Positions 1 to 7,260 are shown, counted from the first letter of the stretch. The stretch is DNA of 50,463 nucleotides from Candidatus Heimdallarchaeota archaeon (GCA_016840095.1 JAEOSZ010000131.1:1-50463); one strand, 5' to 3'. Notes: generated by a model from the sequence alone, not told the origin. Made by a program: numbers and translations.

Positions 1-269
1 ACAACCAATCCTGCAGATGTGAGTGCTTTCAGATGTCTATAAATAGTTTTTAAACTTGATGTACCCATCTCTTTATATTCTTCTTTAGTACTAAGAATAT
101 CTTGTATCTCTTCTGCTGTTTTTATTCCCTCTCTTAAAATTAGTAGAATTGGTCTGTAAATTGGATTAGACAAAAGTTTAGTTGCTTCTTCATCTACAAT
201 AAACATTACAGATTCTTGTTTATAATTTGCAAAAATATTATCTGTAATGTTTTTTCTCTCTTTATTCAT
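1..269 (-). CDS. Winged-helix (ArsR/MarR-like) transcriptional regulator, C-terminus off the window edge
   Basis: An open frame starts at an ATG on the minus strand (267-269) and runs off the left edge after 89 codons without a stop. Its start reads MNKERKNITDNIF. Around residues 29-40 is a 'LLSNPIYRPILLIL' helix, and near the edge is 'SLKTIYRHLKALTSAGLV', the layout of a winged-helix recognition helix leading into the wing, as in ArsR/MarR-type regulators. A TATA-like box lies about 30 bp upstream (295-306, minus strand). The upstream DNA carries the phased TTCTCA/TGAGAA array at 287-428, so autoregulation is likely and control of the small ORFs and MFS exporter to the right is possible. The ligand cannot be judged because the C-terminus is missing. 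Confidence 0.75.
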   Translation of the reverse strand, partial: MNKERKNITDNIFANYKQESVMFIVDEEATKLLSNPIYRPILLILREGIKTAEEIQDILSTKEEYKEMGTSSLKTIYRHLKALTSAGLV

Positions 270-286
270 TGTTCTCTGCACTCATT

Positions 287-428
287 TTCTCAACGAAATA
301 TATAAGTCTTCTCATTAACTTGATATATATTCTCAGTGCAATGAGAAAACATTTAAATAATAGTTGTTGTAACATGGTATTGAGAACAAATCTCATACAA
401 ATGAGAAAGTGAAACAAATGATTGAGAA
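287..428. promoter_or_regulatory. Phased array of TTCTCA/TGAGAA operator-like hexamers
   Basis: TTCTCA occurs at 287, 309 and 330. Its reverse complement TGAGAA occurs at 342, 381, 402 and 423. Most neighbours within an orientation are 21-22 bp apart, about two helical turns. Two pairs form dyads with a 6-bp spacer: TTCTCA-N6-TGAGAA (330-347) and TCTCA-N6-TGAGA (391-406). The array covers the promoter of the regulator at 1-269 and reaches the first codons of the ORF at 418. I infer cooperative binding by a dimeric winged-helix protein, most simply the adjacent regulator. Confidence 0.6.
295..306 (-). promoter_or_regulatory. TATA-like box of the regulator gene
   Basis: On the minus strand the sequence reads CTTATATATTTC, about 30 bp upstream of the ATG at 269, as expected for an archaeal promoter with a very short leader. 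It lies between two TTCTCA hexamers (287 and 309), so a bound repressor would block TBP. Confidence 0.45.
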
Positions 429-585
429 ATACTATCGAACTGAAGATCAAATGACTGATAGAGTGCTAAACGAAAGAATTAGTGCTTTAGAGATAGAATT
501 GAAACAGCTCAAAAGAGCTCGTAACGCCAGAAGAGGAAAAACTCGCGCTAGGTATCCAATAAGACAATACCTGTCTTATATGTGA
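418..585 (+). CDS. Small charged coiled-coil-like protein (55 aa), hypothetical
   Basis: ATG at 418 to TGA at 583-585 encodes 55 residues. The middle (about 15-35) has heptad-like leucines and isoleucines ('RISALEIELKQLKRA'). The C-terminal part is strongly basic (RNARRGKTRARYP). I recognise no family. It has no strong ribosome site, and one TGAGAA operator hexamer falls inside codons 2-4. The basic tail after a short coiled coil would suit a nucleic-acid-binding miniprotein, but this is speculation. It could also be chance in an operator-rich leader. Confidence 0.35.
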   Translation: MIEKYYRTEDQMTDRVLNERISALEIELKQLKRARNARRGKTRARYPIRQYLSYM

Positions 586-621
586 TCCTGAAAACTTGGT
601 GAAAAAAAAGAAGGTGATAAA

Positions 622-726
622 ATGGTCAGCAAAAAAAGGAAAGAAAATTTAGTTGAAAATTCATGGAGAAAAAGGAAGCTAGAATCTTTAGAGAAACATG
701 TTCTTTATAGAGGAAGCCTCCAATAA
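622..726 (+). CDS. Very small basic protein (34 aa), hypothetical
   Basis: ATG at 622 follows a good ribosome site (AAGGTGAT at 611-618). The 34-residue product is rich in Lys, Arg and Glu (MVSKKRKENLVENSWRKRK...) and ends 26 bp before the MFS exporter. No family is recognised. The ribosome site argues for translation, possibly as a leader peptide for the downstream exporter. The size makes this uncertain. Confidence 0.35.
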   Translation: MVSKKRKENLVENSWRKRKLESLEKHVLYRGSLQ

Positions 727-731
727 TTCCT

Positions 732-745
732 CCTTATTTTTAAGG
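732..745 (+). promoter_or_regulatory. Hairpin enclosing the ribosome site of the MFS gene
   Basis: CCTTA (732-736), a TTTT loop and TAAGG (741-745) form a perfect 5-bp stem. The 3' arm contains the AGG of the ribosome site AAGGTGA, 7 bases before the ATG at 753. When folded it would hide part of the site. Similar arrangements precede the malic enzyme (23162-23177) and the membrane protein ending at 27122. Confidence 0.35.
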
Positions 746-752
746 TGAAAAT

Positions 753-2039
753 ATGACTGAAGCTAATCTAGACATAGAGAAGGAATCATCTTATGTAGAT
801 GTTTTCAAGAATAGAAATTTCTTAAAATTATTAGCAGGACAAACATTTAGTAATTTCGGTGATGCTGTCTTTAGAATTTCTATTATACTTTATGTTTATA
901 CTTTAACTGGATCTGCAACAAGAATGACTTTGGTTCTAGCAGCACAAACACTACCTTGGATATTAATCGGACCAATTTCAGGGGTTTTTGCAGATAGAAT
1001 CAGTAGAAAAACAATTATGATAGCTTCAGATCTTTTAAGAGCAGTTTCTATAATTGCTATTCCATTTATTACATCGATATATCCTTTGCTTATTATTGCT
1101 TTTTTGGATGGTGTTGGTTCATCCAGTTTCGCAGCACCTCGATCAGCGGCAATACCTGAAATAGTCGGTATGAAACTATATGTAAAAGCAATTAGTATAA
1201 GCAGGTTAATTTTTCAAACCTTTGCTGTTATGGGACCTTTGGTTGCAGCACCTGTTTATGCATTCTTTGGTCCCCCCACATTCTGGATAACTAGCGGTTG
1301 CTATGTAATTTCTGGAGTTATAATCTTCTTAACACTGATCCCATCAGCATCTAGAGAAAAAGAATCTCTTACAGTCAAAACAATTTTCAAAGATTTACAA
1401 GAAGGTCTTAGTTACTTGTTTAATCATAAAATTATCAGGATTCTAATCATTCTCTATACAATTATTTCTATAGGAGGTTCCTTTGCTGGTCCCCTCCTTT
1501 ATCCTTGGATATATGAAGTACGTCATGCTGGTAATCAGTTATTGGAACAGATTGCTCAAACAGAATATGGCATAGTTGGAGCGATTATAGCTTTTGGAAC
1601 AGTTGCTGGGAATCTCATCTTTGGTAAATTTGAGAAAAAAATCGGTAGATCTAGAGCTATAACCCTAGGAGCTTTCTCTTTAGCTGTATACTATTTTGTA
1701 TTCAAATTTACAAGTTCAATTTATGTTATGGGGTCTTTAGGATTGATAATGGGAATTCTGACTGGCATGATGGGTTTGAGCATAAATGCTTATTTTGCTG
1801 AAGAAGTGCCTAATGAAGTAAGAGGAAGAGCATATAGTGCAACTAATGCATATCTCCAGATTTTTAGTTTTACTTGTTTATCACTCTCTGGACTTACTGC
1901 AGATTCTATTGGGATTACTAATACAATGATATCTGCAAGTATTGTCATTTTTCTTGGAGTATTATTTCTTACAATTAATACCAAAATGTTCACTTTTTCA
2001 AAAACAAAAATTTCAACCATACACTCCATTGGTGACTAG
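753..2039 (+). CDS. MFS transporter, probable drug/metabolite exporter (12 TM)
   Basis: A 428-residue polytopic membrane protein with about 12 hydrophobic segments. The loop between TM2 and TM3 holds the MFS motif A-like sequence 'GVFADRISRKTIM' (about residues 79-91). Its overall form resembles the 12-TM exporters of the MFS_3/EntS/macrolide-efflux group, which move small molecules out of the cell with proton antiport. ATG at 753 is preceded by AAGGTGA. It lies downstream of the regulator and operator array at 1-428, which suggests inducible efflux. The substrate cannot be read from sequence. The next gene (2092) follows after 52 bp and may be co-transcribed. Confidence 0.85.
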   Translation: MTEANLDIEKESSYVDVFKNRNFLKLLAGQTFSNFGDAVFRISIILYVYTLTGSATRMTLVLAAQTLPWILIGPISGVFADRISRKTIMIASDLLRAVSIIAIPFITSIYPLLIIAFLDGVGSSSFAAPRSAAIPEIVGMKLYVKAISISRLIFQTFAVMGPLVAAPVYAFFGPPTFWITSGCYVISGVIIFLTLIPSASREKESLTVKTIFKDLQEGLSYLFNHKIIRILIILYTIISIGGSFAGPLLYPWIYEVRHAGNQLLEQIAQTEYGIVGAIIAFGTVAGNLIFGKFEKKIGRSRAITLGAFSLAVYYFVFKFTSSIYVMGSLGLIMGILTGMMGLSINAYFAEEVPNEVRGRAYSATNAYLQIFSFTCLSLSGLTADSIGITNTMISASIVIFLGVLFLTINTKMFTFSKTKISTIHSIGD

Positions 2040-2091
2040 ATATGAGACATAGGTTTATCAAAATTTTAAATCAGACAGGAGGTGACACGAA

Positions 2092-2337
2092 GTGAAAGGA
2101 TTTCTAAAACCTGTTTGGGTCGTTAATCAAAGATTCTTGAGACCTATTTGGATCATTAAACAAAGATTCTTGAGACCTATTTGGATCATTAAACAAAGAT
2201 TCTTGAGATCTACTTGGATTATCAATCAGAGATTTAACAGACCCATTTGGATTATATCCACAATGGCTGTAATACTAGCAGGAATTGTCATTAGCATAGT
2301 AGGTTTCACTCCTCAATTATCTAACCTGATACTTTAA
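2092..2337 (+). CDS. Small membrane protein of five 11-residue repeats plus one TM helix
   Basis: A GTG start at 2092 follows a near-perfect ribosome site (AGGAGGTGAC, 2077-2086), so translation is very likely. The 81-residue product consists of five copies of an 11-residue unit with consensus RFLRPIWIIKQ (residues 3-13, 14-24, 25-35, 36-46, 47-57). A single C-terminal hydrophobic segment (58-81) follows. Each unit combines one or two Arg/Lys, a Pro and aromatic or aliphatic residues, so the repeats could lie along a membrane surface as amphipathic segments. I recognise no family. It is followed by a terminator, so it is the last gene of the MFS transcription unit or a single gene. Possible roles are a membrane-stress or pump-associated miniprotein or a membrane-active peptide; none is shown. 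Confidence 0.75.
   Translation: MKGFLKPVWVVNQRFLRPIWIIKQRFLRPIWIIKQRFLRSTWIINQRFNRPIWIISTMAVILAGIVISIVGFTPQLSNLIL
2098..2262 (+). repeat. Five tandem 33-bp units inside the miniprotein gene
   Basis: Units lie at 2098-2130, 2131-2163, 2164-2196, 2197-2229 and 2230-2262. Units two and three are identical over all 33 bases and unit four differs at a few sites. That gradient suggests recent slippage or duplication with the reading frame preserved. Outer units keep the protein consensus while diverging in DNA, which suggests selection on the peptide. Confidence 0.85.
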
Positions 2338-2341
2338 AAAA

Positions 2342-2382
2342 GGAAGATTTAAGCTCACCAATCTTCCTTTTATCTCTTTTTT
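2342..2382 (+). terminator. Hairpin plus T-run terminator
   Basis: GGAAGATT (2342-2349) pairs with AATCTTCC (2360-2367) across a 10-base loop, and flanking A and T bases extend the stem. A six-T run follows at 2377-2382. It begins five bases after the stop codon of the repeat miniprotein. Confidence 0.6.
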
Positions 2383-2432
2383 AATAGTTTTTTACTTTGA
2401 GATATCAATCGTATTAACAAGTAGATGGTAAG

Positions 2433-3293
2433 TTAAAATTTCTTCATTAAATCTCTTATAACTACAATCATTTCTGCTGAATGTGTAGCCCTATTTGTTC
2501 CCATATCTAGATATTCAGCATCTTCTATTGTATCTGCTATTTTCTTTGATAACTTTGCTGAATGCATTTTGTCTGCTTCCATACCAATAACAACAACATA
2601 GTTATCTTCAATTTGTCTGTATAAATCCCAAACTTTAGTAAATCGGACACCCTTTGTTGCTAATCTCCACTTTTTCGGATCAGCTTCATCTAGTGCTCTA
2701 TAATATTTACCAGCTTGAACTGGATCTTCACTCTTAAATTTCTTAACCCACCATCGCCAGAATGGTTTTGTAATATAGAATATGAATGTTGGAAGAATGA
2801 ACATCAGATATCTCATTGTTGGCGGCATATCAAACTGATATACTGGACCTATAAGTACTGAAAGAGCAGGTTTTATCTTCTTTGTTCCCAAAAGATCTGA
2901 TATTGTCAATGTACTAAAAGATGTTGTCAAAGTAATTAACTTGCTTTGATTTATCTCTAAGTGTTCTATAATCTCTTGGACATCTAATGCAAGTCTTTCT
3001 ACTGTGTATTTTATTTTACCTTCACCTGGTCGAAATGACAATTTTTCTCTTGATTCTATATAGAGTATATCAAAGTCTTTTACGGCTTCCATAAGAAGAT
3101 CTTCCCAACCAGGTACAACAGTTCCCCACCCTGGTACTAAAAGTAAAATATAGCCATTAGCTTTATCTTTTGGAGCTTTGGTTGTTAAAATTTTAACTTC
3201 AGAACCATCAGAAACTTTGATATATTCTTCTTTTGCTAACTTTTCAAACTCTGCTACCATTTGTTCATTAAACACTTGCTCTTCTTCAATCAT
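2433..3293 (-). CDS. Alpha/beta-hydrolase-fold protein
   Basis: A 286-residue protein. Early on it has 'YILLLVPGWGTVVPGWEDLL', the beta-strand and oxyanion-hole region of alpha/beta hydrolases (HG-like 'PGWG'). The nucleophile elbow appears as 'TLTTSFSTLT', so the usual GxSxG is not kept although serines are present. A C-terminal 'THSAEM' could supply the catalytic His. I use ATG at 3291-3293; a longer frame to 3392 would overlap the DinB gene. An AT-rich TATA-like stretch lies just upstream (about 3316-3330), giving a short leader. Substrate is unknown. Without the classical elbow it may be a divergent hydrolase or a non-catalytic relative. Confidence 0.6.
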   Translation of the reverse strand: MIEEEQVFNEQMVAEFEKLAKEEYIKVSDGSEVKILTTKAPKDKANGYILLLVPGWGTVVPGWEDLLMEAVKDFDILYIESREKLSFRPGEGKIKYTVERLALDVQEIIEHLEINQSKLITLTTSFSTLTISDLLGTKKIKPALSVLIGPVYQFDMPPTMRYLMFILPTFIFYITKPFWRWWVKKFKSEDPVQAGKYYRALDEADPKKWRLATKGVRFTKVWDLYRQIEDNYVVVIGMEADKMHSAKLSKKIADTIEDAEYLDMGTNRATHSAEMIVVIRDLMKKF

Positions 3294-3348
3294 AACAAAT
3301 GAAAAAGTTTTGAAATATTTTAAAACTTTACTTTGGAATAGAAGAATA

Positions 3349-3894
3349 TTAGTACAATGAAAATTCATTCTTGTTTTTACTCCACCACTCAACCCATTCT
3401 TTTCTAATTTTCATTCTTGTTGGTATGGATAAAGCTTTTACAAAACCATAAGCTCCAGATATCCCTCTTCCTAACATCTTTCTGATGAGAACAATTTGAC
3501 CTGTATGCCCAAGGTAATGAAGAGCAATTCTTTGAATTCTTTTGTTGAGAATTTCTCCTGTTCCTCTAGGATTATCATTAAAAGATTCTATAGGAAATTC
3601 TCTTAGCATTCCAAAGAAAGTTTTAGAAATTACCATATACATATCTACAATTTCCTCAAACGAATAGTCTTTTTGATCTTTCATAACTCTGTTTCCTGTA
3701 TAGCTTTCAATAGTTCTATCCATTTGTCTCGCACAATGCCTTACAATTGTTTTAATTGAGTTTATATCTGTATGAGCTTTTTTACTGACATCATCAGGTT
3801 TTAAACCTTGCAAATTCGATAGAAAATTGATATCTGCAATATCTAGTAAATCAATACATAAGTCCTTAACATTTAGTTCTTTTCTGGATGTCAT
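3349..3894 (-). CDS. DinB/YfiT-fold metal-binding protein
   Basis: About 181 residues from ATG at 3892-3894; a TTG nine bases upstream is possible but badly spaced from the GGAG motif. The sequence is predicted to be helical, with 'HTDINSIKTIVRHCARQMDR' in the N-terminal half and 'IALHYLGHTGQIVLIRKML' near the C-terminus. The latter matches the H-x3-H-x-G-Q pattern of the DinB superfamily, four-helix bundles that bind a metal with three His. Members include thiol-dependent S-transferases and proteins of unknown role. A second, divergent DinB-fold gene is at 9661-10161. The AB-hydrolase gene follows 55 bp downstream on the same strand. Confidence 0.7.
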   Translation of the reverse strand: MTSRKELNVKDLCIDLLDIADINFLSNLQGLKPDDVSKKAHTDINSIKTIVRHCARQMDRTIESYTGNRVMKDQKDYSFEEIVDMYMVISKTFFGMLREFPIESFNDNPRGTGEILNKRIQRIALHYLGHTGQIVLIRKMLGRGISGAYGFVKALSIPTRMKIRKEWVEWWSKNKNEFSLY

Positions 3895-3954
3895 ACTAAA
3901 CAAAACTCCATTAGTCTAATAAACATATTCGAATACTAATTGCCTGATACAGAG

Positions 3955-4428
3955 TTACTTAGTAAAATCATGTTTATGATGTCCTCTATACCATCCTCTT
4001 AGTAATTTAGGTGTAAATTTTAGAATGGTAAAGTCAGGGTCATCATATCCAAGTGGGTAATACATTTTCCACTTATCATCCCAGATTTTTTCTTTGAACT
4101 CTAAATCGTCTAGAACCTCGGCTTCACCTTGTAACATTATTCCCTTAACATCTTCTGGAATACTGAAATAGAGAGCTATTCGCTTTTCATTTGATATTTG
4201 TTTCATTTTTACCGAGGAAGTGTTTGTAGAAATATATACAGTATAAGGATTATTATCATACTCTTTTATTATCTTAGCAGGAAGGGGATACTTCTCTTTA
4301 CATCGAAGATTGAATACAGCTCTTATTGAGGGAGATCCTGTTTCATCAATTGTTGCTAGATAGGCATTAGTAGGTTTTATCATTAATTCATCTAACAAAT
4401 CCCTTAATTCTTCGTTCATCTTAATCAT
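3955..4428 (-). CDS. Pyridoxamine 5'-phosphate oxidase-like flavin/split-barrel protein
   Basis: A 157-residue protein. 'AYLATIDETGSPSIRAVFNLR' near residues 22-42 is the typical first strands of the PNPOx-like split barrel (general stress protein 26 type). 'NPYTVYISTNTSSVKMKQI' and 'RIALYFSIPEDVKGIMLQGEAEVLDD' supply the later strands. Family members bind FMN or F420 and reduce or oxidise small substrates, or bind haem. The substrate here is unknown. A TATA-like box at 4450-4459 lies about 27 bp before the ATG, so the mRNA is probably leaderless. It lies 60 bp upstream of the DinB gene and may be co-transcribed with it. Confidence 0.8.
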   Translation of the reverse strand: MIKMNEELRDLLDELMIKPTNAYLATIDETGSPSIRAVFNLRCKEKYPLPAKIIKEYDNNPYTVYISTNTSSVKMKQISNEKRIALYFSIPEDVKGIMLQGEAEVLDDLEFKEKIWDDKWKMYYPLGYDDPDFTILKFTPKLLRGWYRGHHKHDFTK

Positions 4429-4449
4429 CTAAGGAACTATCAGTTTTAG

Positions 4450-4459
4450 CTATAAAAAG
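4450..4459 (-). promoter_or_regulatory. TATA-like box for the 3955-4428 gene
   Basis: On the minus strand it reads CTTTTTATAG, centred about 27 bp upstream of the ATG at 4428. That spacing would place transcription start at or next to the start codon. Confidence 0.5.
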
Positions 4460-4569
4460 ATAATCAGAAATATGAAGCATTATTAGTTTAAAAGAATCTG
4501 TAGAACAAGTATGAGCTTCGACTATATGTTATTCAAATTTCTGTAACAAAGCCAAAATCAAAATTTGAG

Positions 4570-4631
4570 TTTATATATTCATATGGAAGATATTATAAAA
4601 GTTTATACTGCTTGAATATTTGGTGTCTTGA
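4570..4631 (+). promoter_or_regulatory. Promoter and leader of the second split-barrel gene
   Basis: Two TATA-like stretches, TTTATATATTC (4570-4580) and ATTATAAAAG (about 4592-4601), would put transcription starts near 4600-4625. A GGTG ribosome-site-like motif lies at 4622-4625. All this points to initiation near 4632 and not at the downstream TTG at 4707. Confidence 0.4.
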
Positions 4632-5153
4632 CTGTCAAAAAATAATTTAAATTTTAACTTTATAGAAAAAGAAATCAGAAAAAAAACTTTTGGGCTTTTA
4701 ACGACATTGAATTCAAACAATACACCACAAACAACAGGAGTACTTTATGGTGTTTCAAAACCTGATTCACCATTTACTTTATACATTCTTACTTCTAAAA
4801 ATTACAAGAAAACAAAGAATATTCAGAATAATGCAAATATCTCTTTCGTTATACCTTTCCCTCACCACATTCTACGTTTTGTTCCTTCGAGTACGATCAC
4901 AATAAATGGAAACGCAGAAATTATCTCAATTAACTCGACAGAGATTTTAGACGTTTTTTCTAAAAAGAGGATTCTTAGACTGATCACTAAAGAAATAGAC
5001 CCTAGATCTGATGATGAATATATATTTATAAGAATCCAACCAAAATCAAGGATTTTATGTTATGGTGTAGGAATAAGTATCTGGAGCTTAAGAGGTTCTC
5101 ATACCGTAGGTGGATATTCTGTAATTATTCCAGAAGAGAGGTTATTCAAGTAA
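4632..5153 (+). CDS. PNPOx-like split-barrel protein, apparent non-canonical (CTG) start
   Basis: The first ATG/GTG/TTG in the frame is TTG at 4707 (148 aa), but the frame stays open to 4632. The upstream codons encode 'FIEKEIRKKTFGLLTTL', which aligns with 'IVRKNFRKNMWLVLATV' at the N-terminus of the paralogue at 10194-10667. The match continues through 'FTLYILTSKNYKKTKNI' against 'DLYVQTGKITVKAKNI' and on to the C-terminus. The first barrel strand is therefore encoded upstream of 4707. CTG at 4632, six bases after GGTG, is the best start I can see; a sequencing error or a decayed start are alternatives. Family role: flavin- or F420-binding oxidoreductase of unknown substrate. Confidence 0.65.
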   Translation: MSKNNLNFNFIEKEIRKKTFGLLTTLNSNNTPQTTGVLYGVSKPDSPFTLYILTSKNYKKTKNIQNNANISFVIPFPHHILRFVPSSTITINGNAEIISINSTEILDVFSKKRILRLITKEIDPRSDDEYIFIRIQPKSRILCYGVGISIWSLRGSHTVGGYSVIIPEERLFK

Positions 5154-5205
5154 TCAAGCATTCTTTTATACTAAAAACTGTTCTGTAAAAACAATAGGTG
5201 ATTCT

Positions 5206-6033
5206 ATGGTTGAACTTCCGGAAGCAATGATTTTATCTCAACAAATGGATAAAGAATTAAGAGGAAAAGAAATAGTTAGTGCATATATTGACAATTTTAA
5301 ACCAAAAATCTTCTTTCTAAATACATCTGTTGATGAATTTATTGAAAGTGTTACGGATTGCTCAATCAATTCTGTTTATTGCAAAGGAAAATGGATATAT
5401 CTAGAATTAAGTTCTGGTCAGTTTTTTGCCACAGCTCCTGAAATGGGTGCGAACATCCTATTTCATGAAGAGGAATCAACTAAATCAGATAATTACCATT
5501 TCAAGTTTGTATTTGATGATGGGACTTCTTTAACTCTAAAGTATCTAGGGTTCATTTTTGCCAGATTAGGCACTGAAGAAGAATTAGAATCAGAGAAATA
5601 TCCAGGAAAAATAGGACCTACTCCTTTAGATAAAGAATTCTTATATGAGGATTTCTCGAAGTTACTAAATGAAAGCAACAGAATGGTTAAATCAATTCTA
5701 TTAGAACATCAAAACCTACCTGGAGTTTCAAATTTCTATCTCAATGAAGCACTATATAAAGCTAAGATTCATCCTAAAAGAAAGGCTAACAGTCTTGGTG
5801 AAAGTGAGAAAAAAATCTTGTTTGAATCTATCCAAAAGACGCTAAAAGATGCATTTGATGCTAATGGAAGAATTGAAAGAAAGGATCTGTACGGTGTGAA
5901 AGGCAAATATGTTAGAAGTCTAAACTCCAAGAGTGTGGGAAAACCTTGTCCAATTTGTGGAAAATTAATTTCAAAGATTAATGTTGGTGGTACAAATAGT
6001 TACATCTGCAATCAATGTCAAAAGAATGAATAA
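5206..6033 (+). CDS. Fpg/Nei-family DNA glycosylase-like protein with altered key residues
   Basis: 275 residues, the usual family length. It has the N-terminal MVELPEA motif, a beta-sandwich domain with Lys62 in 'KGKWIYLEL', an H2TH domain ('VKSILLEHQNLPGVSNFYLNE', about 164-184) and a C-terminal zinc finger Cys248-x2-Cys251-x16-Cys268-x2-Cys271. Fpg/Nei enzymes excise oxidised bases using the N-terminal proline exposed after Met removal. Here that position is Val2, though Glu3 is kept. The finger arginine that enters the abasic site (12th residue of the x16 loop in E. coli Fpg) is Thr263. The usual Pro-based bifunctional chemistry is therefore doubtful; a monofunctional or DNA-binding role is possible. 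ATG at 5206 has a weak GGTGAT motif upstream. Confidence 0.85.
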   Translation: MVELPEAMILSQQMDKELRGKEIVSAYIDNFKPKIFFLNTSVDEFIESVTDCSINSVYCKGKWIYLELSSGQFFATAPEMGANILFHEEESTKSDNYHFKFVFDDGTSLTLKYLGFIFARLGTEEELESEKYPGKIGPTPLDKEFLYEDFSKLLNESNRMVKSILLEHQNLPGVSNFYLNEALYKAKIHPKRKANSLGESEKKILFESIQKTLKDAFDANGRIERKDLYGVKGKYVRSLNSKSVGKPCPICGKLISKINVGGTNSYICNQCQKNE

Positions 6034-6057
6034 GAAGTGTGGATACCATTAAACTCT

Positions 6058-7125
6058 TTAGTAACCCATCTTATCAATTATTTCTTGCCAATGTGAATAG
6101 ATATTTTGTTTTTCAACTTTTGAAATTTCATATTGATGTTTTTGATAATCTTTCTCTTTTATGAGATAGTCTGTAATTTCTGGTAATGCATCTTCAAAAC
6201 CTATGAGATTTAGTTTATCATAAATGAGTTTTAAGAAGAAAACAGGTTTATCTATAAATTCTTCAAATTTGATTTCTACTAAATTATTTCTAGGAATCAG
6301 TTGTTTGTCCATGTAAAATTTAGTATAAATATCTCTATATGAACTGAGAATAAAATCATCTAAATTTGGATTCTCTTTTTGTAAGCTAAGTATCTTTCCC
6401 GTAGTTTTGAAAACTCGTTTCAATGAATAAAAAACCTCATATGGATTTCGATAAATATGAACAAATCTTGCATTAGGGAAAAGAACTAACAGACTATCAA
6501 TTCTTGCTGTATCAACTGGATTTTTCAGAATTAATAATTTATTTCCTTTCTTAAGATGAAGTTTTTTTATTATACATTTTGTACAGTGGATAATTTTGTC
6601 CTTTTGTTTCTTAGATAAGCCATTAATAAAAGCAAATCGTCCATAGAATTTATTGTTCTGAGGAAAGTAAGTAGCACACATAGAAGAAAGAGCACATAAA
6701 TTTGCAACAGCAAACTCGTGTTCATGTGGCGAATCTCCACTGTATTTGACATCATCTTGGGGTCTAGTATCTGGTAAAAATAAATTAAATAATCCTTTAA
6801 TGTATTTTTCAAAATACATAAAATGTTTTGGAAAAATGGATTCAAATACTGTTAAGTAAATATGGTTTGGATTTCGAATTAGTAATTCTTGAAGAAATGT
6901 AGTTCCATTTCGATAATGACCTAAAATGAACAAGGGATCACTCTCTAGTTTATATTCATTAAGTTTCTGACCACAAAGTAGAGTTTCTATCCAACCAAAT
7001 GGTGTTAAAAATACTACAAACATCGTGATAATGAAAACTTGAGGTATCTTCTTTAGAGATAAATTAAACCTATTCTGAAATAGTAATTTAAACCATGTTC
7101 CTAAAGTTGCACCAATAAGTAACAT
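6058..7125 (-). CDS. Membrane-tethered sulfotransferase-family protein (copy A)
   Basis: 355 residues. A hydrophobic segment at about 27-45 is followed by 'PLFILGHYRNGTTFLQELL' (64-82), the 5'-phosphosulfate-binding loop of PAPS-dependent sulfotransferases. 'ARFVHIYRNPYEVFYS' near residue 220 matches the 3'-phosphate-binding motif (R...S). Such enzymes move a sulfuryl group from PAPS to a hydroxyl or amine on a glycan, lipid or small molecule. The N-terminal segment suggests membrane attachment with acceptors such as polar lipids or glycolipids (inference). It is the most divergent of three tandem copies and is separated by 135 bp from copy B, so it may have its own promoter. Confidence 0.8.
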   Translation of the reverse strand: MLLIGATLGTWFKLLFQNRFNLSLKKIPQVFIITMFVVFLTPFGWIETLLCGQKLNEYKLESDPLFILGHYRNGTTFLQELLIRNPNHIYLTVFESIFPKHFMYFEKYIKGLFNLFLPDTRPQDDVKYSGDSPHEHEFAVANLCALSSMCATYFPQNNKFYGRFAFINGLSKKQKDKIIHCTKCIIKKLHLKKGNKLLILKNPVDTARIDSLLVLFPNARFVHIYRNPYEVFYSLKRVFKTTGKILSLQKENPNLDDFILSSYRDIYTKFYMDKQLIPRNNLVEIKFEEFIDKPVFFLKLIYDKLNLIGFEDALPEITDYLIKEKDYQKHQYEISKVEKQNIYSHWQEIIDKMGY

Positions 7126-7260
7126 AGTAAGACTTCCAAATACTAAGTATCTTTCTAGAACTTAAAAGAATATAGGTCAAGTATCTTACTTTAGAACTCA
7201 TTAAGAATATCAAATATGTTTATCTAATATATCTATAATAGGTTATGTTAAACTAAACTA

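Noticed and set aside
262..450. A 62-residue minus-strand frame over the operator array
   Set aside because: It has no ribosome site, overlaps the start of the regulator gene and the TTCTCA array, and its composition (Phe/Leu/Ile/His) is what AT-rich non-coding DNA gives.
2098..2262. Tandem 33-bp units considered as a CRISPR-like array
   Set aside because: The units are contiguous with no spacers, stay in frame and encode a peptide repeat.
3294..3392. Longer N-terminus for the alpha/beta-hydrolase
   Set aside because: It overlaps the DinB gene, and the added residues come from the AT-rich promoter stretch.
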